Both the position numbers and the translations under genes were made by a program. Under the pieces are notes generated by a model. That model ran no database searches and was not told where the DNA came from. It saw only the letters and a list, made by a program, of their open reading frames with translations. Source: Nocardia terrae (GTDB lineage: Bacteria; Actinomycetota; Actinomycetes; Mycobacteriales; Mycobacteriaceae). Taken from it: a stretch of DNA of 64,000 nt. Location of the stretch: contig NZ_WRPP01000002.1 in NCBI RefSeq assembly GCF_009760405.1, positions 1,054,001-1,118,000 on the forward strand, read 5' to 3'. This document shows, one piece after another, positions 8,309 through 16,858 of the stretch; within the stretch, counting starts at the first letter, position 1, and each line of letters begins with the position of its first letter.

Positions 8309-8986
8309 GTGGACCGATACAGCCGCCTGCAACTCGCCGAACTCAGCGGCGTGGCCGCCCGCACCATCCGCTACTACCACTCGGTCGGCGTGCTGCCCAA
8401 GCCCGGACGCGCGGGCAAGGAGGCGGTCTACGGACCCGAACACCTGGAACGACTGCGCGCGATCACCACCATGCAGGCGCGCGGGCTGCGCCTGGACGCC
8501 ATCCGGGAGGTCTTCGAGGCCGAGGTCCCCGGGGACGGGGACTGGCGCGAGGTCTTCGACCCGCGCTACAGCGGCGACCCCGAGACCGGCACCGTCCTCG
8601 ACGACGAAGCCCTGACCGCATTGCTCGGCGATCGCCGACCCGAGATCCTCGAGGACCTGATCGGCGCCGGATACCTCGAACGCCGCGGCGAGCGCTGGCA
8701 CGTGCCCGAACCGGCCATGCTCTCCGGCGCGCTCATCCTCTACGACGTGGGCACCGACATCGCCCTGTCGGGTGTGCTGCGCAAGCTGATCCGCAGCCAC
8801 ATCGGGACATTGGCCGACGAGATGATCCGCGCCGTGCGCGAGGCCTCGGGCGCGGAGTACACCGGCGAGGGCGTGGGCTACGACCTGGATCGCTTCCGCG
8901 ACCGGTTCCGGGCCGCGGCCCACGAGGTCGGCGGGGCCACCTTGGTCGAGGAGATCGAGCGCGCCGTGCGCGAACTGGACCGCTGA
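8309..8986 (+). CDS. MerR-family transcriptional regulator
   Basis: 225 residues from GTG 8309; the longer in-frame upstream stretch would run into the divergent promoter region. The N-terminal winged helix-turn-helix (about 1-70) shows the family pattern LAELSGVAARTIRYYHSVGVLP. The C-terminal half, about 90-225, is an acidic, mostly helical effector domain with no cysteine cluster, so it is not a metal sensor of the MerR/CueR kind. It is divergent from the ChoD-like oxidase gene and its stop lies 11 bases from the convergent GH1 gene, which suggests the oxidase is its main target. Confidence 0.85.
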   Translation: MDRYSRLQLAELSGVAARTIRYYHSVGVLPKPGRAGKEAVYGPEHLERLRAITTMQARGLRLDAIREVFEAEVPGDGDWREVFDPRYSGDPETGTVLDDEALTALLGDRRPEILEDLIGAGYLERRGERWHVPEPAMLSGALILYDVGTDIALSGVLRKLIRSHIGTLADEMIRAVREASGAEYTGEGVGYDLDRFRDRFRAAAHEVGGATLVEEIERAVRELDR

Positions 8987-8997
8987 GCCCGCGCCGA

Positions 8998-10350
8998 TCA
9001 GGGTGCCGGTACCGCGGTCGGAACGGTGACGGGGGAGTCGCAGCTGGCGGGCGGATCGACCAGATGGCACTCGGCGGGGAAACGCACCGGCTCGTAGGCC
9101 GCGGGCACACCCGAGGCGGTGATGATCTGCCGGTAGGTGTCCACCGCGTCGGTGGCCTTGCGCGTCAGATTCGGATCGGTGAGCGCATCCACGCTGTAGA
9201 GGCCGAAACGCGGTGTGTAGGAACCCCACTCGTAGTTGTCGGTCAGGCTCCAGTAGTTGTAGCCGACGACGTTCATGCCGTCGGCCTTGGCGCGGGTCAG
9301 CCAGTAGACGGTGTCGCGCAGGTGATCGGAGCGGGTGTAGCCGTCGGGGCGGGGCTTGCCGTTCTCGGTGGGCATCCCGTTCTCCACCACCCACAGCGGT
9401 TTTCCCGGGAACTTCTGCGAATAGTGCTGCAGCGCATAGTAGATGCCCTCGGGCCGGATCGGCAGCTCCCACATGCCCACGGGCGGTGCGGCCGATCCGT
9501 CGGGCAGGTTCACGGTAGTGGACTTGGGCGGGTCGACGGCGAAGTAGTAGTCCACCCCGATGAAGTCGAGCTTGTCGCCGATGCGGTCCATGAGCGGCCC
9601 GTTGACCTGCGACTCCGCGCCCGCCACATAGCCGACATTGCTGGTGACCAGCGCCTTGGGCTGCACCTGGTGGATGTAGTCGTAGATCTGGTTGTGCACC
9701 TGGGCGACCTTGTCGAGCATCTGATCGGCGTCGGTGTCGTTCTGGCGGACCTCGTGCATGATGTAGGCGACCGGTTCGTTGACGGTGACCCACACCGGAT
9801 TTCGCGAGGTGTAGCGGTCGACCACCTTGCGGGCGTTGGCCAGCCAGTCGGTGACCATGTCGGGGTTCTTCCACCCGCCGCGCTCGGCCTCCCAGCCCGG
9901 ATACACCCAGTGATCCAGCGTCAGCATGGGTTCCATGCCGTTGGCCACGATGTCGTCGACGACCTGGTCGTAGAAGGCGAAGCCCGCCTCGTCCCAGACC
10001 CCGGGCTCGGGCTGCAGGCGCGCCCATTCGATGCCGATGCGGAACACCTTGGTCCCCAGGCTCGCCGCCAGGGCGATATCGCTCTGGAACCGGGAGCGGA
10101 AGTCGATGGAATTGCGGTAGCGGTCCCAGCCTGGGTTGGCGTCGATGTAATGCATCCAATTGCTGTCGGGTGCATGGCCCTCGGACTGGAATCCCGACGC
10201 GGCCACACCCCACAGGAACTCCGGTCCCAGTCCGCCGCGCGTGCCCGCCGCGGGCGGGGTGGCGGGGGTGGCGTGGGCGCTCGCGACCGGCAGCAGCGTC
10301 GCGGCGGTGGCGAGCCCGGCCAGGACGAGAGCGTGCAGGCGTCTGCGCAT
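8998..10350 (-). CDS. Secreted glycoside hydrolase family 1 protein (beta-glucosidase-like)
   Basis: 450 residues. A typical signal peptide (basic MRRR, hydrophobic stretch, cleavage near ASAHA) predicts export. The GH1 barrel carries the acid/base glutamate in VTVNEP (E192) and the nucleophile in VVENGMP (E323), with the WSLTDNYEW motif near the end. A short C-terminal tail has two cysteines (CHLVD and SCDSP). The length fits GH1 enzymes, which cleave beta-glycosides. A clearly related copy lies at 11089-12414, with the truncated haemoglobin gene between them, pointing to a local duplication. The natural substrate cannot be told from sequence. Confidence 0.9.
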   Translation of the reverse strand: MRRRLHALVLAGLATAATLLPVASAHATPATPPAAGTRGGLGPEFLWGVAASGFQSEGHAPDSNWMHYIDANPGWDRYRNSIDFRSRFQSDIALAASLGTKVFRIGIEWARLQPEPGVWDEAGFAFYDQVVDDIVANGMEPMLTLDHWVYPGWEAERGGWKNPDMVTDWLANARKVVDRYTSRNPVWVTVNEPVAYIMHEVRQNDTDADQMLDKVAQVHNQIYDYIHQVQPKALVTSNVGYVAGAESQVNGPLMDRIGDKLDFIGVDYYFAVDPPKSTTVNLPDGSAAPPVGMWELPIRPEGIYYALQHYSQKFPGKPLWVVENGMPTENGKPRPDGYTRSDHLRDTVYWLTRAKADGMNVVGYNYWSLTDNYEWGSYTPRFGLYSVDALTDPNLTRKATDAVDTYRQIITASGVPAAYEPVRFPAECHLVDPPASCDSPVTVPTAVPAP

Positions 10351-10667
10351 CGGGGCTCCTCCTCGGGGACAGGTGGTCGGAATGTCCCGATTCGGAGCGT
10401 AGCTGTCAGTTAGCTGAATTCCGGGGCAGCCGAGGGCGTGTCGCGGTGCCCGATTCGGCGGCCGAGCCGCCGGTCGGGGCTCGTTTTTTCCGGTCCGGAA
10501 AACCGCTGCGAGGCTCTCACCAGCCGTGATGGGGGTCCGCGCGGGAGCGGCGGTGTCGCGGCGCCACCGGCGCGGCCTACCTTCGAGTCGTGTACCGGCC
10601 TGTGGCCCAAGCGGTTCCAGGAGGGGGAGTCACAGTCCGGTGCAACCAGCTAGAGAAGGAAGCGCAC

Positions 10668-11105
10668 ATGCCCAGCATCTACGACCGAATCGGCGGGACC
10701 CCCGCCATCACCGCGGTGGTCGACGACTTCTACCGGCGCGTCTGCGCCGACGCCGATCTGGCCGGCTTCTTCGCACGTGTCGACCTCGACCGGCTCAAAG
10801 CCCGCCAGGTCGAGTATTTCTCGACGGTGCTGGGCGGGCCCGCCGTCTACACCGGCGCCTCGATGCGGCAGGTGCATCGGGGACTGGGCATCTCCCGCCG
10901 CCACTTCGACCGCGTGGTGCGGCATCTGGTCGCGGCACTGACCGTGGCCGAGGTGCCCGGGGAACTCGTGGACGAGATCGTGGCGGCCCTGGCACCGCTC
11001 GCCCGCGACATCGTCGTCCCGCGCGCCCCGCGCAGCGGACTGGGCCGCAGCGGATCGCGAATCTGGGTGTGGTCGAGCACGTTCGGGGCTACCGCGGGAC
11101 GGTGA
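10668..11105 (+). CDS. glbN: Truncated haemoglobin, group I-like
   Basis: 145 residues from ATG 10668 behind AGAAGGA. The 2-on-2 globin fold is indicated by IYDRIGG at the start, the B10 region DDFYRR with Tyr22, and VHRGLGIS with His70 in the proximal haem-ligand position, followed by RRHFDRVV. Group I globins of mycobacteria dioxygenate nitric oxide or bind oxygen. The last 25 or so residues extend past the usual family length and the gene overlaps the end of the convergent GH1 gene by 17 bases. The 317 bases upstream contain no other gene; I saw no firm regulatory element there. Confidence 0.85.
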   Translation: MPSIYDRIGGTPAITAVVDDFYRRVCADADLAGFFARVDLDRLKARQVEYFSTVLGGPAVYTGASMRQVHRGLGISRRHFDRVVRHLVAALTVAEVPGELVDEIVAALAPLARDIVVPRAPRSGLGRSGSRIWVWSSTFGATAGR

Positions 11106-12414
11106 CCGGATCGGCGCAGCTGTCGAGGGCGTCGACCAGCGAGCAGCCCGCCGGGGGCCGGGTGGGCAGGTATCCGGCCCCGACACCGGCGTCGTGGGTG
11201 ATGGCGCGGTAGGCGTCCACGGCGTCGGTGGGGCGGCGGGTCAGGGCGGGGTCGGTGCGGGCGTCGACGGTGTAGAGGCCGAAACGCGGTTCGTAGGAAC
11301 CCCATTCGTAGTTGTCGGTCAGGCTCCAGTAGTTGTAGCCGATCACGTTCATGCCGTCGGCGCGGGCGCGTTGCAGCCAGTAGACGGTGTCGCGCAGGTC
11401 GTCGGCGCGGGTGTAGCCGTCGGCGCGGGGCGCGCCGTTGTCGGTGGGCATGCCGTTCTCGACGATGTAGAGCGGCTTGCCGGGGAACAGCTGCGCGAAA
11501 TGGCGCAGCGTGTAATAGATGCCGTCGGCCTGCAACGGCAGCTTCCACAGCTGCGAGGCGGCGAAGGCGCTGTACCGGTCGGCCACCTCGGGGGAGAGCC
11601 CGTAGTAGTAGTCGATGCCCACGAAATCGAGCTTGGCCGCGATCAGAGCGAGCATGCCGCCGTTGACGATCGGGTCCGCGGCTGGCACGTAGGCGACATT
11701 GCTGGTCACCATCGCCCCGGGTTGGCGGGCATGGATGTAGTCGTAGATGCCGTTGTGCGCCTGCGCCAGTCGCGCCTGCATGGTCGCGATCTCGCCCGCG
11801 GGCAGCCCGCCGTTGCGGACCTCGTTGAGGATGTAGGCGAAGGGCTCGTTGATGGTCACCCACATCGGATCCGCCCAGGCGTAGCGATCGACCACCGCAC
11901 GCATGTTCGCCAGCCAATCCTCGACCATCCCCGCATTGCCCCAGCCGCCCCGATCGGCCTCCCACCCCGGATACACCCAGTGGTCCAGGGTGATCATCGG
12001 CCGCATGCCCGCCGCCCGCACGGCCGCGATCACCTTGTCGTAGAAGGCGAATCCGTCCTCGTCCCACACCCCCGGCTGCGGTTGCACCCGCGCCCACTCG
12101 ACGCTCAGGCGGTAGGTGTTCACCCCCAGATCCTTGGCCAGGGCGATATCGGAGGCGTACCGGTCGTAGAAGTCGACGCTGTCGCCGTACGGGTCGTAAT
12201 CCGGATGCGCGGCGACGTAGCGTCGCCAATTGCTGTCGGGCGCATGGCCTTCGTTCTGGAACCCGGCCGCGGCCACACCCCAGGAGAAGTCCGCGCCCAA
12301 CCCCGGCAGGCTCTGCGGCGCGGGCCGCGCGGTAGCCGGCGCGGCGCTCGCGAGCACAGCGGTCGCGGCCACCGCGACGGCGGCCACGGCATGGCGGCGG
12401 GTATACGCGCGCAT
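11089..12414 (-). CDS. Secreted glycoside hydrolase family 1 protein, paralogue of 8998-10350
   Basis: 441 residues from ATG 12414 with GAGGAG six bases upstream (a second ATG at 12426 lacks this spacing). A signal peptide spans about residues 1-30 (cleavage near PATARP). The catalytic pair is E190 in VTINEP and E319 in IVENGMP. Long segments are identical or near-identical to the other GH1 protein, including TLDHWVYPGWEA, YNYWSLTDNYEWGSY and a C-terminal two-cysteine tail. The duplication is therefore evident, and the second copy may have a different substrate or expression. Confidence 0.9.
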   Translation of the reverse strand: MRAYTRRHAVAAVAVAATAVLASAAPATARPAPQSLPGLGADFSWGVAAAGFQNEGHAPDSNWRRYVAAHPDYDPYGDSVDFYDRYASDIALAKDLGVNTYRLSVEWARVQPQPGVWDEDGFAFYDKVIAAVRAAGMRPMITLDHWVYPGWEADRGGWGNAGMVEDWLANMRAVVDRYAWADPMWVTINEPFAYILNEVRNGGLPAGEIATMQARLAQAHNGIYDYIHARQPGAMVTSNVAYVPAADPIVNGGMLALIAAKLDFVGIDYYYGLSPEVADRYSAFAASQLWKLPLQADGIYYTLRHFAQLFPGKPLYIVENGMPTDNGAPRADGYTRADDLRDTVYWLQRARADGMNVIGYNYWSLTDNYEWGSYEPRFGLYTVDARTDPALTRRPTDAVDAYRAITHDAGVGAGYLPTRPPAGCSLVDALDSCADPVTVPR

Positions 12415-12585
12415 GGGACTCCTCATCCTGCGGGCAGTGAATTGATCAGGCGACCAGCATTATTGCCGACGCCCGCCCGCACCAGCCGCGCTTCGCGCGA
12501 ATCCGCCTGCTCGGGCGCGTCGCCCGGCGGACGGCGGGTCAGCGCTCGGACGAAACGGCCTCGATGCCGGACCCGGCCGCCGCGC

Positions 12586-13152
12586 TCATTCGCCGGGCTC
12601 GTCGCCGTGCGGGTCGCGGCCGGCGGCCGGGCCCATCGGTCCGGGGTGCCGGTGTCCGTGCTGGTCGGGGCCGTGGGGGCCGGGCCCGTGGTGTTCATGG
12701 CCACGGAAGGGCCACGGCATGTTCGGCATGCCCGGAAGCTTGGGCATGCCAGGCATTTTCGACCAGTCGGGCGGTTCGGGCATCGGCGGCATCTCGGGCA
12801 TGGGCATGCGCGGCATTTCCGGCATCGGCGGGATCGGGGGAACCGGGGGAATCGGGAATCCGGCGCCCGCGCCGCCGAAGCGCTGGAAGGCGGCTTGTCG
12901 TGAGGTGCCGAAGATTTCGCCGATCTCGGCCCAGGTGCGGCCCTCGTCGCGCGCCTGGCGCACCAGCGAGCGCAGCACGTCGTCGACGACGCCGTCGAGG
13001 CTGCGGGCCGCGCGCAGCGCCGCCAGCACCGACGGGACCGGTTTCCCCTCGGCGGGCCGCAGCACCTCGGCGAGGAATTCGGCATTGGTGGACAACAGTT
13101 TTGCCAGGACCACCCGCTCGTCGGTGGGGTCTCTGTGCGGTACGTCACTCAT
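12586..13152 (-). CDS. HTH protein with Met/Pro/His-rich C-terminal tail
   Basis: 188 residues. Residues about 20-95 are helical with a sigma-region-4-like helix-turn-helix (RTWAEIGEIFGTSRQAAFQRF), a form seen in small actinobacterial DNA-binding proteins. From residue about 97 the chain is low-complexity: PPMPEMP-type repeats with about a dozen methionines, then a histidine-rich end (GHEHHGPG, HGHRHPG). Met- and His-rich stretches commonly bind Cu(I), Ni or Zn, so a metal-responsive regulator is possible. The start lies directly beside a perfect inverted repeat that may be its own operator. DNA binding is likely; metal binding is inference. Confidence 0.7.
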   Translation of the reverse strand: MSDVPHRDPTDERVVLAKLLSTNAEFLAEVLRPAEGKPVPSVLAALRAARSLDGVVDDVLRSLVRQARDEGRTWAEIGEIFGTSRQAAFQRFGGAGAGFPIPPVPPIPPMPEMPRMPMPEMPPMPEPPDWSKMPGMPKLPGMPNMPWPFRGHEHHGPGPHGPDQHGHRHPGPMGPAAGRDPHGDEPGE

Positions 13153-13173
13153 ATGTAAATGCTGCCTTTACAT
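13153..13173. promoter_or_regulatory. Perfect 7-7-7 inverted repeat before the Met/His-rich HTH gene
   Basis: atgtaaa-tgctgcc-tttacat directly abuts the start codon at 13152. A TTGACA hexamer (minus strand, 13188-13183) lies just upstream, so the repeat overlaps the transcription start zone. This is a plausible autoregulatory operator. It is AT-rich against a GC-rich background, which makes chance less likely. Confidence 0.55.
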
Positions 13174-13288
13174 CAAAGTGGCTGTCAAGGAGCGATTTAC
13201 GCCCTCGCGGATACTGGCCATTAGCTGAAAGAGGGGCGGCGCATTTGCCACCCCTATAACGTGTTCGTCAGCGATCAGGAGGTGCAGG

Positions 13289-13309
13289 GTGAGGACACCG
13301 ACGACATGA
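13289..13309 (+). other. Possible 6-codon leader ORF coupled to the sigma-like gene
   Basis: GTG AGG ACA CCG ACG ACA TGA is preceded at ideal spacing by AGGAGG (13277-13282), and its TGA overlaps the ATG (13306) of the sigma-like gene as ATGA. A TATAAC hexamer at 13255-13260 would place transcription start near 13267. The layout would give a translated leader that feeds ribosomes into the main gene. Confidence 0.4.
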
Positions 13310-14019
13310 CCGATCCTGAGAGATGTGCGGTCGAACATGAGCTGTTCGAGCTGGTCCGCAAGGCCGGGTTCGAGGGGCCCGCCTGGAAACTATTGGCGGA
13401 CAGGTTGGTTCGCCACGGGTTGGCGGTACTGGGTCCGTGGATCCGCAGCGGGTGGATATTCAGTGTGGCCGAGCAGAAACGGATGCCGCTGCGGCCCACC
13501 CCGCAGGAACGGGTGCTGGTGGAGACCCGCTTCGCCGAGGACTTCGTGCAGGAGACCGTCACCCGGGCCCTGGAACGCTTCCGCCGCAACGCCGTCGACG
13601 GCGACGGCTGGGATCCCGATCTGGGCGCGAGCCTGGCCAGCTATTTCATCGGCGCGTGCGTGCTGGCCTTCGTCGAGCAGTTCCGTCGCAGCCGCCGCAC
13701 CGGGGACCTGTACCAGTACCAGGCCACCGGCACGGTCGCCATCGTGACCGAGGACGGCCCGAACCTGATGGACGTGATCGCCTCCACCGAGGACGTCGCC
13801 GGATCGGTGGTGGACCGGCTGGCCTTCCGCAGCCGCCTGGCCGGGCTGAGCGACCGCGACCGCGGACTGGTGTGGGGCAAGGCAATGGGCTTGCGCGGCA
13901 GCGAGATCGCGCACCTGTTCGGGTTCCCGTCGGTCAAGGCGGTAGAACAACGCTGGGCCCGAATGAAACGAGACCACGGCTGGATGTCCGGCCTCGACGG
14001 CAAGGAGGCGGACCGATGA
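13306..14019 (+). CDS. Sigma-factor-like DNA-binding protein
   Basis: 237 residues from ATG 13306; a GTG at 13261 is in frame but overlaps a likely -10 box. The central part, about 70-150, resembles a sigma region 2 (FVQETVTRALERFRR; FVEQFRRSRRTGD). The C-terminal part resembles region 4 with a helix-turn-helix (GSEIAHLFGFPSVKAVEQRW). An N-terminal ELVRKAGFEGPAW segment is not typical of ECF sigma factors. It may be a diverged sigma factor or a sigma-like regulator. Its stop overlaps the start of the EspR-like gene (ATGA), so both proteins are made together and may act as a pair. Confidence 0.7.
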   Translation: MTDPERCAVEHELFELVRKAGFEGPAWKLLADRLVRHGLAVLGPWIRSGWIFSVAEQKRMPLRPTPQERVLVETRFAEDFVQETVTRALERFRRNAVDGDGWDPDLGASLASYFIGACVLAFVEQFRRSRRTGDLYQYQATGTVAIVTEDGPNLMDVIASTEDVAGSVVDRLAFRSRLAGLSDRDRGLVWGKAMGLRGSEIAHLFGFPSVKAVEQRWARMKRDHGWMSGLDGKEADR

Positions 14020-14579
14020 GCCCCGACGACGCCCCCGACCTGGTGGCCCGCATCGCCGAACTGCTCGAGCAGTCCTCGCTGAACGAGCCCGCGCTGCACC
14101 GCCTCTACGCCCGCATCCCGCGCCGGGCCGCCGAACTCGACCACACCCGCACCCCCACTCCGGCAGCGGTCCCCGAGTTCGCCACCCGCCTCAACGCCCT
14201 GTTCGACACCGCCCCCGGCGAGCGCCCGCACACCAACGGCGAGGTCGCCGCCCAGCTCACCGCCTGGGGCCACCCCATCTCCAAGCCCTACCTCAGCCAA
14301 CTCCGCTCGGGCCTGCGCACCGACCCCTCCCGCGAAACCATCGCCGCCCTGGCCCGCTACTTCCGCGTGCGCCCCGGCTACTTCGCGGGCGAGGCCCACC
14401 GCTCGGCCACCGACGCCGATTACGTGCTGCTGTCGCGCCTGCAATTCCACACCCTGCGCGAGTTGTCCACCCGCGCCTACGACCTGAGCGAGGAATCCCA
14501 GAACCTGCTCACCACCATGGCCGACCGCCTGCGCATCACCGAAGGACTCCCCGATATCGGCACCGGCGGGGTCGAATAG
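14016..14579 (+). CDS. EspR-like helix-turn-helix protein
   Basis: 187 residues from ATG 14016, overlapping the preceding stop by four bases. Residues about 50-175 resemble EspR of Mycobacterium tuberculosis along the whole length: FATRLNALFDT, HTNGEVAAQL, PYLSQLRSGLRTDPS, then a C-terminal helical dimerisation part (RELSTRAYDLSEESQ). EspR is a nucleoid-associated regulator that links distant sites through dimer-of-dimer contacts. Here a 50-residue N-terminal extension is added and the gene is coupled to a sigma-like gene, unlike espR itself. Its target is unknown; the pair may be a regulatory module. Confidence 0.8.
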   Translation: MSPDDAPDLVARIAELLEQSSLNEPALHRLYARIPRRAAELDHTRTPTPAAVPEFATRLNALFDTAPGERPHTNGEVAAQLTAWGHPISKPYLSQLRSGLRTDPSRETIAALARYFRVRPGYFAGEAHRSATDADYVLLSRLQFHTLRELSTRAYDLSEESQNLLTTMADRLRITEGLPDIGTGGVE

Positions 14580-14729
14580 ATCCGGCACGTCTGGGGGCCT
14601 CGCCGCACGTCCGGTCGAAAGTGCCCGAGTCCCGCACGATCTGGAGCGGTCACGGATCTCAAACACGATATTTCATATATGTTGCCCTCGCGTGGTCACG
14701 GAAAAGCGCTGGTCTGTCACCGTTAGCGG

Positions 14730-15476
14730 GTGTCCACGCGCGAACTTCCGATGATCGATCCCGCCCCCGACCAGACCCCGTCGTTCGCGGCCGGGATATC
14801 GCTGGGACGGCGTGCGGTGGCGGAGTTCGTGGGGACCGCGGTGCTGGCGGCGGTCGTGATCGGGTCGGGCATCGCGGCCGAGCAGCTCTCGCCCGGTGAC
14901 ATCGGCCTGCAGCTGCTCGAGAACTCGACCGCCAGCGCGTTCGGTCTGGCCGTGCTGATCCTGGCGTTCGCCCCGATCTCGGGGGCGCACTTCAATCCGG
15001 TGGTGTCGCTGGCGGATTGGCTGGGCGGGCGGCGCCGCCGCAGCGGGCTGGGCACCCGCGAGCTCGGCGCGTACATCGGCGCCCAGTGCGGGGGTGCGGT
15101 CTTCGGCGCGCTGCTGGCCAACGCCATGTTCGACCGTGCGGCGGTGCAGATCGCGACCCATCACCGGGTCACCGGCGGACATCTGCTCGGCGAGATCCTC
15201 GCCGCCGCCGGACTCATCGCGGTCGGCTTCGCCGCGGGCCGGCACGGACACCGGGTGGCCGCGGTGGCGGTGGCCACCTACATCGGCTCGGCGATCTGGT
15301 TCACCAGCTCGGGGTCGTTCGCCAATCCCGCACTGACCCTGGGCCGCATGCTGTCGGACTCGTTCACCGGTATCGCCCCGGCCTCGGTGCCCGCCTTCGT
15401 CGCGGCCCAGATCGTGGGCGCGCTGGCCGGTCTGAGCCTGATGACGTTGCTCTACCGGCCCGCCGCCGGACGCTAG
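14730..15476 (+). CDS. MIP/aquaporin-family channel
   Basis: Up to 248 residues; GTG 14730 is used, with ATG 14751 equally possible because neither has a clear ribosome site. Six hydrophobic segments and the two half-helix signatures HFNPVVS (N89-P-V91) and FANPALT (N199-P-A201) identify the major intrinsic protein family. The first box is NPV, not NPA, as in some arsenite- or glycerol-passing members. A cytoplasmic RRRRSG loop separates the halves. No ars genes are adjacent, so the solute is not assigned. Its stop overlaps that of the convergent aldo/keto reductase gene (CTAG). Confidence 0.85.
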   Translation: MSTRELPMIDPAPDQTPSFAAGISLGRRAVAEFVGTAVLAAVVIGSGIAAEQLSPGDIGLQLLENSTASAFGLAVLILAFAPISGAHFNPVVSLADWLGGRRRRSGLGTRELGAYIGAQCGGAVFGALLANAMFDRAAVQIATHHRVTGGHLLGEILAAAGLIAVGFAAGRHGHRVAAVAVATYIGSAIWFTSSGSFANPALTLGRMLSDSFTGIAPASVPAFVAAQIVGALAGLSLMTLLYRPAAGR

Positions 15477-16447
15477 CTGCCCCCGCGCGTGGTCGAGGGG
15501 ACCGCGAAGGAGGTGCGGTCGCCCGACCAGCCCTCGGCGGGCACCAGCTTGTCGAGCTCGGCCAGATCCTCGGCGCCGAGTTCGATCGCGGCGGCCGCGG
15601 CGTTCTCGAGGATGCGCGCCGCGCGGCGGCTACCGGGAATCGGCACCACGTCGCGGCCCTGGGCCAGCAGCCAGGCCAGGGCCAGCTGTCCGGCCGAAAT
15701 ATCCAGGCGCGCGGCCAGTTCCCGCAGCGCCGCCACCTGGGCCAGGTTCTCGTCGAGGTGTTCACCCTGGAAGCGGGGGTCGTTGCGGCGGAAGTCGCTG
15801 GTCGCGACGGTGCTGGAATCGAGTGTGGCGGTGAGCAGCCCGCGCCCGAGCGGGCTGTAGGCCACCAGGCCGACGCCCAGTTCGCGGGCCACCGGGACGA
15901 TATCGCGCTCGGGTTCGCGCCACAGCATCGACCACTCGAACTGCACGGCCGCGATCGGATGCACCGCGACGGCCTCGCGCAGCTGCTGCGGGGTCGCCTC
16001 GGAGATGCCCAGGTGGCGCACCTTCCCGGCGGCGACCAATTCGGCCATCGCGCCGACGGTTTCGGCGACCGGGACCTGCGGATCGATGCGGTGCAGGTAG
16101 TACACGTCGATCACCTCGCGGCCCAGCCGCGCCAACGACGCCTCGCAGTATCCGGCCACGTGCTCGGGCCTGCCGTCGAGTCCGACGCCGGATTCGGTGC
16201 GCACGATCCCGAACTTCGAGGCGATCGCCACCTCGGTCCCCGCCAGCGCCCGGCCCACCAGCTCCTCGTTGTGGCCGCGCCCGTAACTCATCGCCGTGTC
16301 GAACAAGGTGATTCCGGCTTCGACCGCCGCGCGGATGGCCGCGGTCGACTCCGCGTCGTCGGCCTCCCCGTAGCCCTGGGAGAAGCCCATGCACCCCAGT
16401 CCCACCGCCGACACCGTCAAACCGTCCCCGAGCCGCTGTTCACGCAT
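15473..16447 (-). CDS. Aldo/keto reductase
   Basis: 324 residues from ATG 16447. The NADPH-dependent (beta/alpha)8 reductase family is shown by GLGCMGFS at the start and the catalytic tetrad in FDTAMSYG (Asp, Tyr), ASKFG (Lys) and YLHRID (His). VPIPGSRR binds the cofactor 2'-phosphate. Such proteins reduce aldehydes and ketones, and those with this GCMGFSQGYG start are often annotated as general stress oxidoreductases. It ends against the aquaporin gene. Downstream of its promoter lies a 411-base space before the conservon that holds no gene, only an 11-bp direct repeat (tgctcggagat at 16558 and 16768). Confidence 0.88.
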   Translation of the reverse strand: MREQRLGDGLTVSAVGLGCMGFSQGYGEADDAESTAAIRAAVEAGITLFDTAMSYGRGHNEELVGRALAGTEVAIASKFGIVRTESGVGLDGRPEHVAGYCEASLARLGREVIDVYYLHRIDPQVPVAETVGAMAELVAAGKVRHLGISEATPQQLREAVAVHPIAAVQFEWSMLWREPERDIVPVARELGVGLVAYSPLGRGLLTATLDSSTVATSDFRRNDPRFQGEHLDENLAQVAALRELAARLDISAGQLALAWLLAQGRDVVPIPGSRRAARILENAAAAAIELGAEDLAELDKLVPAEGWSGDRTSFAVPSTTRGGS

Positions 16448-16858
16448 GCCGTCCACTCTGTCAGTGCGGCCCGTCCACGGCCAATCGGGGCAACGAGAAG
16501 GATCATTGACGGCCAACGGGTGTCGTCCGCGAGCCGAATGCCGGACCGCCGCGGGTGTGCTCGGAGATTGCTACTCAAGGAAACCGGTCGGTATTGCGTC
16601 TCACGTGGCAAAACGGCTCACGGGGATCGCTAATGGTCGAGCGACCAGCTGGCGGCGTGTGGACCTCGGCTTCGCTCCGCCGCGACGCGAGGGTGGTTGC
16701 GCAGCGAGGCTTCACCCTGCAATCCGCGATGAAATGTCGTGAGCTGCACGGCCTCCGGCTTGCGGTTTGCTCGGAGATACCGAAAGGTAAGGGGAGACAG
16801 ACGATTCTGCTATGGTGGCTCCGCCGATTTCAGGATCGGCCGGACGACAAGAGAATTG

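Noticed and set aside
10565..10667. Possible cobalamin-riboswitch-like leader before the truncated haemoglobin
   Set aside because: Short fragments (ggttccagg, gtccggtg) look similar, but no B12 box or complete secondary structure could be traced and the downstream gene is not a typical target.
14580..14729. Search for tRNA or small RNA between the EspR-like and aquaporin genes
   Set aside because: No cloverleaf, terminator or conserved box could be seen; also no tRNA, rRNA or CRISPR repeats found elsewhere in the window.
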